A program made the position numbers and the translations under genes. From Melanocharis versteri (taxonomy: Eukaryota; Chordata; Aves; Passeriformes; Melanocharitidae): DNA of 64,000 nucleotides. Shown piece after piece: positions 25,661-37,480 of the stretch. Location: assembly GCA_013397845.1 (NCBI GenBank), contig VZTG01001997.1, forward strand, positions 1,450,212 to 1,514,211. Reading direction: 5' to 3'. Numbering within the stretch: position 1 is the first letter of the stretch; the number at the start of each line of letters is the position of its first letter. The notes under the pieces are model-generated. The model saw only the letters and a list, made by a program, of their open reading frames with translations. It was not told the DNA's origin and searched no databases.

Positions 25661-28600
25661 GAGAAATTATGTAAATTCAGCTTTCAATTTCCTTGCAATC
25701 TGCAAGAAAAGAGTTTTTAGAAAATCAGTGGGATTTTTGGCATGCAGGCTCCCTCTGGTGACTCCTAGGTGCAGCTCCACTGCTGAACGGCAAGAACAAT
25801 TACAAGGAGTGGAGTTACATTAAATCTGACTAATTTAAACTTAAAATCTGCGAGGTTATTACTACATTTCACCTGCATTCCAGCGGTGTTCTCCAAATCC
25901 CATGAGTGGTTAGAGTCTGACTTTTATTTCAAGTCACTCCTAGCAAGATCTAAAGTAAGAAGTGTAAAACCTAATTTTTAAAGAATCTATGACTGTGATC
26001 TGAATGTGTCTAAACCTTTAGAGAAGAGTCTACCTTTTCTGTACTTTTTCTATATTTTCCCCGATTAAATGGAGTAAACTGATATTCTTGCTGTGCTCTC
26101 CAGAAAAATTGAGAGCAATTGTCAGGCTCTGACAATTCTGTGTCTGTTCTATGGCATAATTGCCTTCTGGTTGCTCTGGATGCTGGCTCTGGGGTATTTT
26201 CATGCCTTAGGCAAACCAGAAGAGGTAGGTTTCTCACAAGCTCAAGTCACTCATACAGTAAAGAGCCACTAAAGATTTTGTCCCAATGTTTTGCCGCCCA
26301 TGGCAACTGCAAGGTGAGAATGGTTGTGTCTACTGCAGTGCAAATAATTTGTGGTGGGTGCATTTTATGTTGAATAATGCATTTCTTAACATTGGGTTTT
26401 AATTTTCCCGCAATGAAAAATCCTTAAATATAAGAATATGGTGGGGTTTCAGTTGTCTATAAGCTGAACAAGTTAAAATGAAAACATTTCAAATTTAAAC
26501 TATTACTAAAGGTGTCAAACTAAACCTTTAACTGTTCTCTTTTCTCCTCTCCCAAAAGATCAGAGACACTGTGCCAGACACCTTCTGATGTCTAAGCCAG
26601 GAATTTGATTTTGCCGAATTTCTGTACTAGAGAAGTACCCTCGTTGTGCATAAGCATTGTGTACTAAATTGGTTTGCATTTGTTTTAAGGGTGTGAAAAT
26701 CTACCTGTATTTCTTTGCAAAACACCATAAATTGCTACAATCCGGTTTGTATCCCTTGATTCAGGGGATTTGTACCCTTACTCTGTGAGAATTGTTCCTT
26801 GGAGCAAAGCAATGCTGTTCCCTTTTACCCTCCCAAGTCACGAGAGTCATCCAAAATGCCCAGTGGAAACGATCAGTGGTGCCCACACCAGGCTGGGAAC
26901 TTTCTGGGTGGGAGCTGATTGGCACAGACCAAACCTTTCACAACATGGTAATGACAACGCACTGAAATCATCATCCCACAGCTGCCTGTACCCAGACTTC
27001 ACCTTTCAGTCCAATGGGTGACATCTTTTGTGGAAGTGCATTCCCTGTTTCTGTAAGAGAGCTCTCGATGTGTCGGTTTGGATGGGTGACACTGTGTCCT
27101 AGGAAAAGGTCTCAGAAGTAAAAATTCGGACTCGCTAAGGTAATACGAAGCAGATAGTAATTGTCTGTTACTCACATGCCACCCGTGAAACAACTGCAGT
27201 GGGGATAATAAGGTAAACACTGGCCTATCAATCACTTGTTTAATCATCACGAGGTTTTTCTAATTTTGAAGTTGTTTATAAAATATGTTAAATAAGAGCT
27301 CATTTCAACATTTACAATATTACTGATGTGAGGTTATGCTGATGCCAAAATCCTATCTCCTTTGTCATTGTAGGAAGGATCACAATGAAGATTATAATTA
27401 TAACTCAGTAGGGAATTAATTGGCAAATTAACAGAGAAGCTTACAGACTTCTGACAAAAGAAAGAGGCAGGATTAATTAAAAGTGAAAGCCACACAGTAC
27501 ATGGAAGTATAGCAGAGAAACACCACCTTGGAATTTTGGGTGACCAGCAAAGATTTTGCGCCAGTCTTCATTTTGAAAACTCACTGGAAAGCTTTTCACC
27601 CTAACCCTAAAAATCTCAGGCTGCACAAGGTGTTCAGCAAGAAATTTATGTCTGCCATTAACTAATTTTTGTCTGTATCTGCCCCAGACCATGGAAAGAA
27701 ATAATAACCACAAAAAAAAACCCCAAAAATAGAAGTATGGATCCAGAATATTAACTGAACAGAATGCTGGGGGTGTCTTGCCAGACCTGGGGGTGAAACA
27801 GAAGAAGCAAAAGCTGTTCAGTCATTACACGCAGGACTTCATTCACTCCATCACATACTCAGGCTTCTGCTTCTCCGTACCACAGCCTCCCCTTCTCCGT
27901 CAAGGATTCTCTCCCTTAAGGATGTGGCAATAAGTTTTTTATCAACTGTTTGGGTTTCTTGACCTCGGAAAAATTCCCATGTCAGTCAAAACCAAAAAAA
28001 GTAGAGCCATAGTGCAGTTGTCCAGGAAAAAGTGAGCAGCTGGATAATGCTGTCCACTAAAACTGAAGTCAGATAAGAATGCCTTAAGAAAACAGAAATA
28101 CAGCCTCTTGGAAATGGCTTATGAAGTTGGGGAGATTAAAATATTTTGTAAAGCATTTTCAGTTAGGTTTTGAATGAAAAAACCTTAATTTCCATTGTGT
28201 TTTGAATGTGTATAAAAATCAAATTGTCCTATAGCATGTCTACATTTTTTATGTTTAACAAACCAGGCAAAACTAAATGTTCTGGTTTGCTATTTTTTTT
28301 TCTTTGGTGGATTTGTTCTCTTCATAAAAGGAACTGCAAAATTTCAGAGGTATTTTGCTAATCACGAACAAATGAAAATTGTCCAGCTTCAAGGAAGTGC
28401 AAATATTCAGCTATTGAAGTCTGCTACTGTAATTTTTAAAAGTGCTCCGGCATGAACCCATCCTGCTTAAACCAAGCCGGGCATGGAGTTACCCTGGGCT
28501 TGTTACAGACTGCCCAATGAAAAATCAAGCCAGGGAAGTCTCTCTGCTGGCCGGACAAGGAATCACAGACAAGTGCATTTCTTTTGTTTTGGGAGCAAAT

Positions 28601-29484
28601 CACTGTAAGTAAATCACAGGAAAAAATGCTAGGCTTTGTTCCTGCTGCTCAGAAGTTTGCAGATAAGCAGCATTTTCCTTTTTCACTTTGCCTGTGCTGC
28701 CAGAAGAGCAGCGTGCAGTGGGCTTGCCTTGCTCTGGGTTCGCCACCCCAACCTTGCCAGCAGTGAGGCACTGCCAGCACCACGCACTGCCTTCACTGCA
28801 GGTTTTTTAGCAGAGGCATACAGCTTCATCTCCCCACCATAAACAGAGCTCCGCCAGCCAATATATTTTTTAAACCTTAACAAAAATTGCCATTTGAATG
28901 AATGTAATTTAATTTGAAGTTAAAACATGTGGAATGAATAAAATGTCATGCTACTCTTCTGTCACAGTGCAACTGTAGGTACCTCACAGACCAACTAGGT
29001 GTCAGACCACCTAAGGTTTAAAAAGCTCAGACTCCTTCAGTTCAGGTTCTCTAATACAGCATTTTCCCCAAGAATTAATTGCTGAAGGCAAATCCCTTAC
29101 AAATGCTTAGGCATTGCTTAGAAGACTGGTTTGCACAGCACCAACAGGAGTTTGGGACAAGAATAGATACAGACATAACTGTGCTGTAGTTAGAGAAATG
29201 GCCAGGAGAGCAGGCCAGAGATTTCCCATTAAGAACTCAAGAAGTAAAAAAAAAAATAAAAAAGGGAAAATGTTCTTGGTTGCCACTACTGGCAAGAACA
29301 GATTAGAGGAAATAAAACTATGACATTTGATTCTCTTCCTCACACAAAAGTTACCATTTAATCTTTTAAGATATTGGGAGCAGAACTCTTTTTTTTATCC
29401 TCTGTAAAAGGAATAGTAGCTGTGAACAAAGCATTTGTTCCTAGAGACAAGTGTAGGACAGCTTTTGTAAATGCTCACTGATTT

Positions 29485-29580
29485 CTAGGCCTGGAAAGGA
29501 CCCTTATTTTTATAATTGAATCTCTGGCATAAAGCACAGCCTTCAGCCTAATTCTACACTTGATCCATACTCGAGGTTGA
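29485..29580 (-). mobile_element. Degraded ancient CR1 remnant
   Basis: The order of short blocks fits the reverse complement of an old CR1 3' region: GGCCTGGAAAGGACC, then a degenerate equivalent of the ATCATCTAGTCC block, then CATAAAGCACAGCC. Matches are heavily eroded and the typical terminal octamers are absent, so this is less certain than the two clear CR1 copies. Confidence 0.45.
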
Positions 29581-31395
29581 ACAATGGCATATATTTTGGA
29601 ATGCAGAAGTTAAGACTTATTATGAAAGTTAAGATTTATCTAATTCTCCTTAACTTTTCCCTTACTTACTTACAGCAGGTAGGATGATAACATTATTTTA
29701 TTTTTTACATAGCAGTCTATATAACGAAAATTTGGCTTATCCCTCTAAACAGACTTACCTTCTGTAGCTGAAATACTGAGCATTGTTTCATGCTGCCTTT
29801 AGCATCAGATTTCCCAAGTCTTTGCTGATGTGATTTTCTAGCTGTAAAATCTACTTCCCACTTTTAGCCTCCTGGCTTATTTTAAGATAATCAGGCTACA
29901 GAGTGTCTCCAACTGGATACACAGGCTGGAGAAGCATGTGGTGAATCCTAAGAATGATGGAAGCTGCCTGTGAAAGTGTAAAATGGTTTAATTTAAAGAA
30001 GCTGTGCTTAGAAAATGCTACTCATAAACTTTTAAGGCCAGTGAGTTCTAGCACATAATTTGTGACAGTAGCAGAGCTTTTGACTTCTGTTATTACAGAG
30101 CAGCTGATGAGAGGATTGAAAATGTGGCCTTTTATTTGGTGGAATTACTGTAATCCTTTGACATAAGCAGCAATCCTGCCAGTCCTGTGATTTTGACCTA
30201 CTCTCAGGCAGACAGCTGCCTGACTGAAAGTGGTGCCGCTGTTACAAGTGAGGGCTTAGCAACTGCAGTAAGTGAACACGTATCCCAGTAAGACTTGGCT
30301 TCCAGACAAGTGCTTCTCAGAGGAGATTCTGGCCATTTAACAAGCAAGCTTCCTGGGACCTGCTAGAGCACAGCACCTCTGAAGGTCTGCCTGCACTGGT
30401 TGAATTCAAGCACACTTATCAGCAGTACTAAGCCTATCTCTTAGCTGTGAAAAATGGGGAAGGAAAAGTGTCAGCTGAAGAGCTCTAATCCTCTCCTGCT
30501 TGCTGGCCCCAGCTGCCTGGTGAGAGCAGCACAGGAGCCTGAGGAGGAGAGCCTTGCAGCACTGCCCGGGTTCATCACTGACGTGGAAGCCACCTCCGCA
30601 CGTTTTTCTGATCAAGTTTTTGAGGTATTTGACCAAGAGCCATCCTCCACAGAATCAGCTAAGAAATATTTCCTGGTTTTCCAAAGGGTAGTTAGTGTTG
30701 GGCTGAGACTGATAGAGGCTGAAACACTCACTTGCCAGCTGACTGCAGGAGCTTCTGCTCTTCATTTGAACTCTGGAGACTGGCTGACTTCTGCAGTCTG
30801 AGTGCTAGCAGGGGAAGGAAGGAAGGAACCAGCAGAACAAGATGTCTCCATACTAGCAGAAGCTGCCTGGGGCCACAAAAACCTCTCTGTTTGCTCTTTA
30901 GGCTACTGTAAGTGGGAGATGCAGTCCCTTCAGCCATGGCAGAGCTGACCCCTCTCCCCAGTGCGTGTTCTGGCCAGCCTGTGGGGGGCCAACAAAAGCC
31001 TTTCTGTGCAAGAAGCTCCTCCACGCTGCTCTTAAGGAGCCAGTGCTGCTTCAAGCCATTCCGAGAGGGAAAAATGGAAAGTGGAAAGTGATGTCTCAGA
31101 GAACAAAATGGAAAGTAGCCAGACATTTGCAACATGATTTTTGCTGCTCTCATACAGTCTTCATTGTGATAGTTTAACAGTGAGCCTTTTGACTGAAAGG
31201 AGCCCCAAATGAGCCTCAACATTTGTCATTAAAAAGGCTCACCATGACGACTGAGGATTGTATGACTTGAGCTAAGAGAAGAGTTAGCAGCAACCAGCAG
31301 ACATTTAGAAAATTAGTCAGACTTTGTTGCTGGGTTTCTGAACGATCATCCACAAACCTCTACGGGACCATGGTGACCTGCTGAATATGCTGATG

Positions 31396-31418
31396 ATCTG
31401 ATCTGCTCCAGATCAGAT
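31396..31418. repeat. Perfect 9-bp inverted repeat with 5-base loop
   Basis: ATCTGATCT and AGATCAGAT are exact complements separated by GCTCC. The stem is short, so it may be chance. Confidence 0.7.
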
Positions 31419-32999
31419 ATGTGACCTACATAAACCCGTCATATTTGCCAGTGCTTCAGACCATTTGTTTCGATTTGGTCATGCATATTAGAGAGAAAAA
31501 AAAAAAAGTAAAGGAACTTGAAAGGCTGAATAATGTCTTGGTCTCATAATCACAACACACATAAGATTTTTTTTCTCCTTCTCAATTCGAGTTTAGGTAT
31601 AAAATAATACAACACATGAAGGAGTTTTTTTTAATTATTATTTATAGATTGCTATAATGTCAACATAGTTTAAACTGCCACATTGGTGCTCCACATTCTT
31701 TTTATTCTAAGTGCTGGAGGTCCACCATATCTGCTGGCATTTGAAGACTCCATCAATTGCAAATCCCAGAGTGACAGCCTGACTTTGCTTTTTCTAGGCT
31801 AATCTAAACAGGAGTTTGAGAATATCTAGTGCACCTACTTTCTGTGTCAAGTTGTTTATCTCATATCTCAAACTTTAAAGCCACATGCAACAGTAATTCA
31901 CAGGATTTTACCTAAATTCATTGCAAATAAACAGTAGCTGGGGTTTTGTCTTTATAACTGGAACTTAACATCAATTACATATGTTGACTCTTCTTTCTTT
32001 AAAAATAGTAAGAGAAAGTCTCATTAATTTCCGGAGGAGTGGGACCAAGATCTGTGTAATAAAGAAAAGATCTGGTTATGTTCAGATTCATTGGCCACAG
32101 GAGTAAGGGTGACCTTGCATGTTGGTGATCAAGCTTCTGTGAAACCTTGCTTTACAAGAGCTTACAGGCCTGGGTACCACTCAGAGTCCCTCGAGACCAT
32201 TGCACAGTGCATCGTTTTTCAGTCTTTCTCAACAAAGAACAATCCAAATTTTAGAAAACTCTCAAAGGCTATAACAAGCAGACTGTTCACAGTTGCCAGC
32301 ATCTATAAAGCAAAATTTTCCACATCCGTTTATTTTTATTTTGCCTTCCCTCCCTCGTGTTTTTTCTGTTCACTCACTCATACACATGGGAGTTGTCAGG
32401 GTCTGGGACTGTGTGTTTTACTGTGTTTTATTGCTGTCGTGTCATAGATAACTTTTTGATGCTCTTTGAACCACCAGTAGCTCAGAGACCACCCAAGAGA
32501 GTGGCTGCCTTGGGACACAGAGGCTGGGCTCTTGTTGCCAGATCTGCATGGAAGCAGGATTAGCCTCCTGCCACAGGTCATCTGGTATGATTATTGAACA
32601 TGAGCATCAGCAGATGAAATAATAGCTGCCAGCTTGTCAGACTGAAGCCATTCTTCTAGGTGGGAGTGAAGAAACTCAAGGAAAGGTCTGTAAAATGCGT
32701 CTTGTGTTTGCATACAAATATCAGTCATTGCCTGGCTCTTTGCTCATACTCAGTAATCATCCACCGATCACTGTGCCCCACAGTTCTTGTCATATCATAT
32801 TAAGGTTAATGAAGCATCCAGGAACCCACACCACGAGTTTGGTCTCTGCCACATAAACCTTGTTCAAACGTTTAACAGAAGCTGGTTGTTGCACCTGGGA
32901 ACTCCCAGCTAGGGTCTAGCAATCAAGCCCAGGAACAGATAGAGAGTGTTAAGGAGGAAAGCAGCAGCCTTTGTCTCAGCAGGCTGGCAACAAAAATGT

Positions 33000-33955
33000 T
33001 CTCACGTTGTTTCTGAAATTCCATGACTGAGGATTTTGAGGAGGATTTGGAAGTAGCCATGGAGGCAGATAGTTGTACCTCTCCAGAACTTTAGGAGAAA
33101 GAATGAAAATGCTAATTTAAAAGCCTAGCAATCTGAGAAGCAAAGCTGTATCATTTCCTCGTTTGAGATGAGTGCAGATGATACCCATAATATATGAGGA
33201 AATTTAATTTTCCTTGAAAGCATAAATAGCCACTATTAGTCTGAAATATCTTGGAGGGAATCAATGGAGGAAACTCAAGGGGGAAAGCAGTGGCAGGAGA
33301 AAAGGTACATTTATAAAGCTTGGAGAAGGAGATGTGGTAGTGAAGACCCCAGGATAATGAGAGTTTCGAAGTCTAGATAAACAGTAAAGACTATATGGGA
33401 TGCATTAAGCAAGAAAAACATGCAAGACTCAGATGATGACTGGATATGAGGATCTAGAGAAGAGTGGAAATCGTAACTGCGTAAGCCTAAATGTCAGGGA
33501 AAAAAATCACAGTGTTGTTCATGGTAGATGAACATTTTGGACAGGACTGCAGATCAAGAGCTTGATTTTGACCACTTTGAGATATTGTCTTAGACTTCCA
33601 CAAGCTTGCATAGAAGATGAACTCTAGAGTTTAATTTGGACAGAAGGGAAAATGACTATCAGAGAATGGCAAGGAGAAAAGCATTACAACAGCAGAAGAA
33701 CCAGGGTGAAGGAGAACCAGGGCATAAAGTGTCAGAGGCAAAGACATCAGCAAGCTGGGAAGGATGAAGAGAGAGATCACTGGGCACTTGGCCAGAAAGC
33801 TTTGGGACTGGGTCCAAGGGCAACTGGATCAAAGGAAATGGAAGATGGGGGCAGAGAGGGCTGATAAGGTGGAACCAGTGAGCATCATTTTTAGTGAGCT
33901 GAGTGGTAGAGGGAGGGGAAGGGGAGGCAGGTAGGGTTAAGGATAGGGTTAATGG
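33000..33955 (+). other. Purine-rich (G/A-biased) strand segment ending in telomere-like units
   Basis: For nearly 1 kb the + strand is strongly biased to A and G, giving a Lys/Arg/Glu-rich 70-codon frame (33652-33864) that I regard as compositional. The segment ends with a G-rich stretch and two TAGGGTTA units (33932-33939 and 33944-33951). No transposon family is recognised. Confidence 0.4.
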
Positions 33956-34833
33956 TTTTTAAGAGTTACTAATGAAAGCTTAAGCACTGAACTCTGACTT
34001 GTATGCAAGAAGAGCTTATCTAAACCACTCAATGAAGTAAAAATGGATTAAAGGTTTCAGGAACCAATTGTACAGATGAAGGAGAGAGATAACAGGTCAT
34101 TTATGCAAAGAGGAAACAAGAGAAAGCTCAAAATAGGTTTTTGGGAAACTGTAGCATTTTTCTTACTGGCTTCCGGTTCTGCTCTTGCATGGAATATATG
34201 CCCTCCTGTATTTCAGCTTTTTTAATTGAGAAAAAAATATATATATAGTAGGATTTAATTTCTTTCCAGCCAAAAACCAAAATTTTTGATCAAGAAAGTC
34301 AAAATGCCCAGGAGATGTGTGTGCAGGGGTAAGTTTTGGGTTTCTCCATGACCAGTAATGACAGCTGTGTTTCTGATACCTTCTCCAAATGGGACAGAGA
34401 AAAGACAAGGTATGTATTTCTTGCATTTGAATAAGTTTGGCAGTGTAGCTAGCATGCACCTGACAATGAACACTTGAAGATGATGAAACTGGATTTTTCT
34501 AAACTTCTGTGAAGTAGAAAGTGCCAAGAATGGAGGCTGGTGAAGCTGTATTGTTTTCCTCACAGAGAGGAAAAGTTTTTAATAATTATTCAGCTTCTGT
34601 CAAAGGAGGTTTCTGCCAGGCAGCTGCTCCTGCAGGCTCTGATGCTCCTCGGCTTCTGCTGGAGGTGGCAAGAGCAGGAAGCATTTGATACTTTTCAGAG
34701 CTCGGTTGATGCTTTTCAGAGCTGTGCCCTGTGCCTGTCAGAGCTGGACTGTGGTGCCCATTGCAGGGACAGACTCTGGGCTCTCCCACTGGCACTGACC
34801 AGCAGAAGGGAACACATCCCATCACAGGGAGCA

Positions 34834-34857
34834 CCAGATGTTTCTGGAAACATCTGG
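34834..34857. repeat. Perfect 10-bp inverted repeat with 4-base loop
   Basis: CCAGATGTTT and AAACATCTGG flank CTGG. It would form a tight hairpin in RNA or a cruciform in DNA. It contains CAGATG and CATCTG E-box-type hexamers, one per arm. No downstream T tract or gene end suggests a terminator. Confidence 0.8.
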
Positions 34858-35628
34858 CAAAACATCTTGTGACGTGTTGAGAGTCTGTGTTACTTCCATT
34901 GAGCAGATGGCTAGCTGAGCAAGAAAGGGATTTCTTCTGAAACAAGGTGCATAGGCCTTGGTTTTATTAGCCCAGGGTGTTTTTCTAACCTGTTACACCT
35001 GCAGGCAGCTGAGCACATTCTTTTAATTGCAGTGGTAATCAGCACCCTCAGGCACCACACACTGGTAGTGACTGAGACAATGATCTGCCCCCGAGGCCCC
35101 CAAGGGAGGATGAGCCATTTCAGCAGCAGTGCCAGGACTCATCTGCAGGACAGCAGCTCCGTGCCTCCCTCTCAGGAGTTACATCTTTTCTGTTGCATTT
35201 CCATGCACTGGCCCACAACCGGCGTGTGATTTCTATGTGAGATTTTGTCTGATGGATGTATCTGTCACATGCAAGAGATGCTTCAGGTTCACTGACTTTA
35301 ATCCCATTATTTTCATCCCTGGTGTTTGGGAACAATATGTAGCTCACAAACATGTATATGTAAATCACAGTGGACCACATGACCTAATTATGAGTTTGTA
35401 TGTTTTCCAAAAATCATTCCAGAAATATTGATTTCGTCTGGCCCTATGGTTTTAAGGGGTGAAGAGGAATCTTATTCCTGAAATAAGTCTGACTGGTGCA
35501 GTTAGACAGTTCATGGCTTTTCCAGAGAAAGGAGCCATTTGAAGCTCCCAGGCGGATCAATATGTAGCCCACACAGTTAATGTTAATACACTGTTATAAA
35601 CTGTAAGATGCATTTACTGAATTTTGAT

Positions 35629-35900
35629 TTCATAAAATCATATATTCATTTAGGCTGCAAGGAACCTTGGGAAAGTCCATGTTCAACCTGATGCATAAAG
35701 CAGAATTAGCACCAAATTTAACGAAGTTGTTCAATGCTTTGTCTAGTTCAGTACTGAAAATCTCCTTGAAGAGAGACATCACATTTTCACTGGGAAACCA
35801 CACCAGTGCTTAAATACACTCAGCGGAATCATTTCTTCCTTATATCCAGTCGGAAAATACTCTCTTCCAGTTCACACCCAGACACATTGACCTCCTGGGT
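35629..35900 (-). mobile_element. Old CR1 fragment, antisense to PPP1R1C
   Basis: The + strand starts with the reverse complement of a CR1 3' terminus (AAAATCATATATTCAT, a worn octamer array). It continues with the expected order of eroded blocks: the GGAACCTTGGGAAAGTCCA region, a GTTCAATGCTTTGTCTAG region and a CACACCAGTGCTTAAATAC region. Similarity fades after about 35.88 kb, and up to 100 further bases may belong to it. The divergence marks an old insertion. Confidence 0.7.
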
Positions 35901-36116
35901 AACTTCCCTGCTGTTAGGTGCCTCAAAGCTGCCCCTGATCTGATGCAGCTGCTTGTTCTCCTCTAACTGTAGGGGCCATCCCTATACATGGAGGAGGCTG
36001 CCCTGGAAGACCTGCCAGCTTTATTTGGCTCTTCACAAGTGTCTTCCATTGCACCCAGCTCAGCCAAGGAGCTCTGGTGGATGCTGGATTTGATGGCATT
36101 CGTTTGCAGATTTTTT

Positions 36117-36184
36117 CTGTTTGGTTGGTTTTGTTGTTTGTTTGGGTTTCGTGTTTTCTGTCTGTTTGTTTGTTTGTTTTGTTG
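36117..36184. repeat. (GTTT)n simple repeat
   Basis: T-rich sequence dominated by GTTT/GGTT units, cleanest at 36164-36180. Confidence 0.85.
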
Positions 36185-37199
36185 GCATTTTTAAAATCAA
36201 AACTTCAATTGAGAGAAAAGATTATGAGGAAGACGCATCAGAGAAGTCAAAACATATTTAACTGGTAAATGCAAACCAGAATGTATCATTAAAAAGAATA
36301 GTCCTTTTTTCTGTTTAGTGGTATGAATATATGATGTTTCTTTTGATATTCACATTTTTGCTAAGGAAACTAGAAAACAATTCATTTAGCATTGGCTGAG
36401 ACATTTTTATTTGGCTGTTATCCTCTTTGGCCAGGTTTGTTTGCATGATAATTTCAAAGTGATTTGAGTTCTGAAACGCTGAAAATGAGCCTGTTTTATC
36501 GGTGCCTTTCACTGCTTTCTGCAAATCTGGAAATGTGTTTTTGATAGAGAGAGGATCAGCTCCAAATCATAAAACTAAATAACCCTTCAAACTTTAGGGA
36601 ATTCAAGCTGCCAACCAGACTTCAATCCTGAGTTTGGTAAATGTCAACACCCTTCCTTGGGCAGTGAAGCAGGGTGAAGGAAGAAGTGCTAAATAGGATG
36701 GGGAGCTGCCTTAATTACTTGAATATTTTTAATTTTTTTTCCAGGAGATACTTAATTCAGGAACACTTGGTTATTTCAATTCTTGTGACCCTGCTTAGCT
36801 TTCTAAGCTGGTGCTTTGGTTAGATGGAAAGAAGCAAAAAGACAGCTGCTGATGAAGCAGCACGGGTGTGATGTGACTACAAAAAGGCCCCAAAATTGTC
36901 CCATTCTCATTCATAATTTATAAGCATCTAGAAATCTACAAATATTCTTCGAGACAGTGACTTCATCTAAAAAGAATTGACAGTTCAAAGTATATTAATG
37001 TATGGCTGCTCAATATGGTTTGGAATTATGGGTTTGTTTATCAACATTGATTGGATTAAATGACCTGCAGTGAAATATTAGCCCTTTGAGAAAAACCAAT
37101 TCTTGTCCTGCTGGCTTTAGCAGTGTTCAGACAGACTTTTTTTTAAAGTAGCGTGAGGATGAGTTTGAACACACTGTGGGTATGAAACATTTCCAGGGA

Positions 37200-37480
37200 G
37201 TGGTGAGAAGGGGCAGTGTTTGGCCTGGAAGGGGGGTTTTGCTGTCAGACATCCCAGGAGAAGAGCAGAGCACCGGGCAGGGCGTGATGTTGTGAAGCAG
37301 TGGCTGGGTCAGGTCCAGAGGGGACTGGGAGCCCGTGGGGACAGTGGGATGGGTGGCACCCTGTGAGCCCCATCCCCAAGAAGCAGGGCAGGGCACGCAG
37401 GGAGAGAAACAAAGCAGCGGCAGGACAGTGCAGGCACAGTGCTGCAGGAAACTGAGGGTGCCCACAAATTCATTGCCTGG
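37200..37480. other. GC-rich patch in intron
   Basis: A G-rich + strand patch, whose C-rich complement yields a Pro/Ser/Cys-rich 139-codon frame on the - strand (37127-37546). There is no splice framing or family resemblance, so it is not called as a gene. Confidence 0.4.

Noticed and set aside
30728..31222. 164-codon - strand frame in the PPP1R1C intron
   Set aside because: No recognisable domain, overlapping + strand frames and no splice or promoter support.
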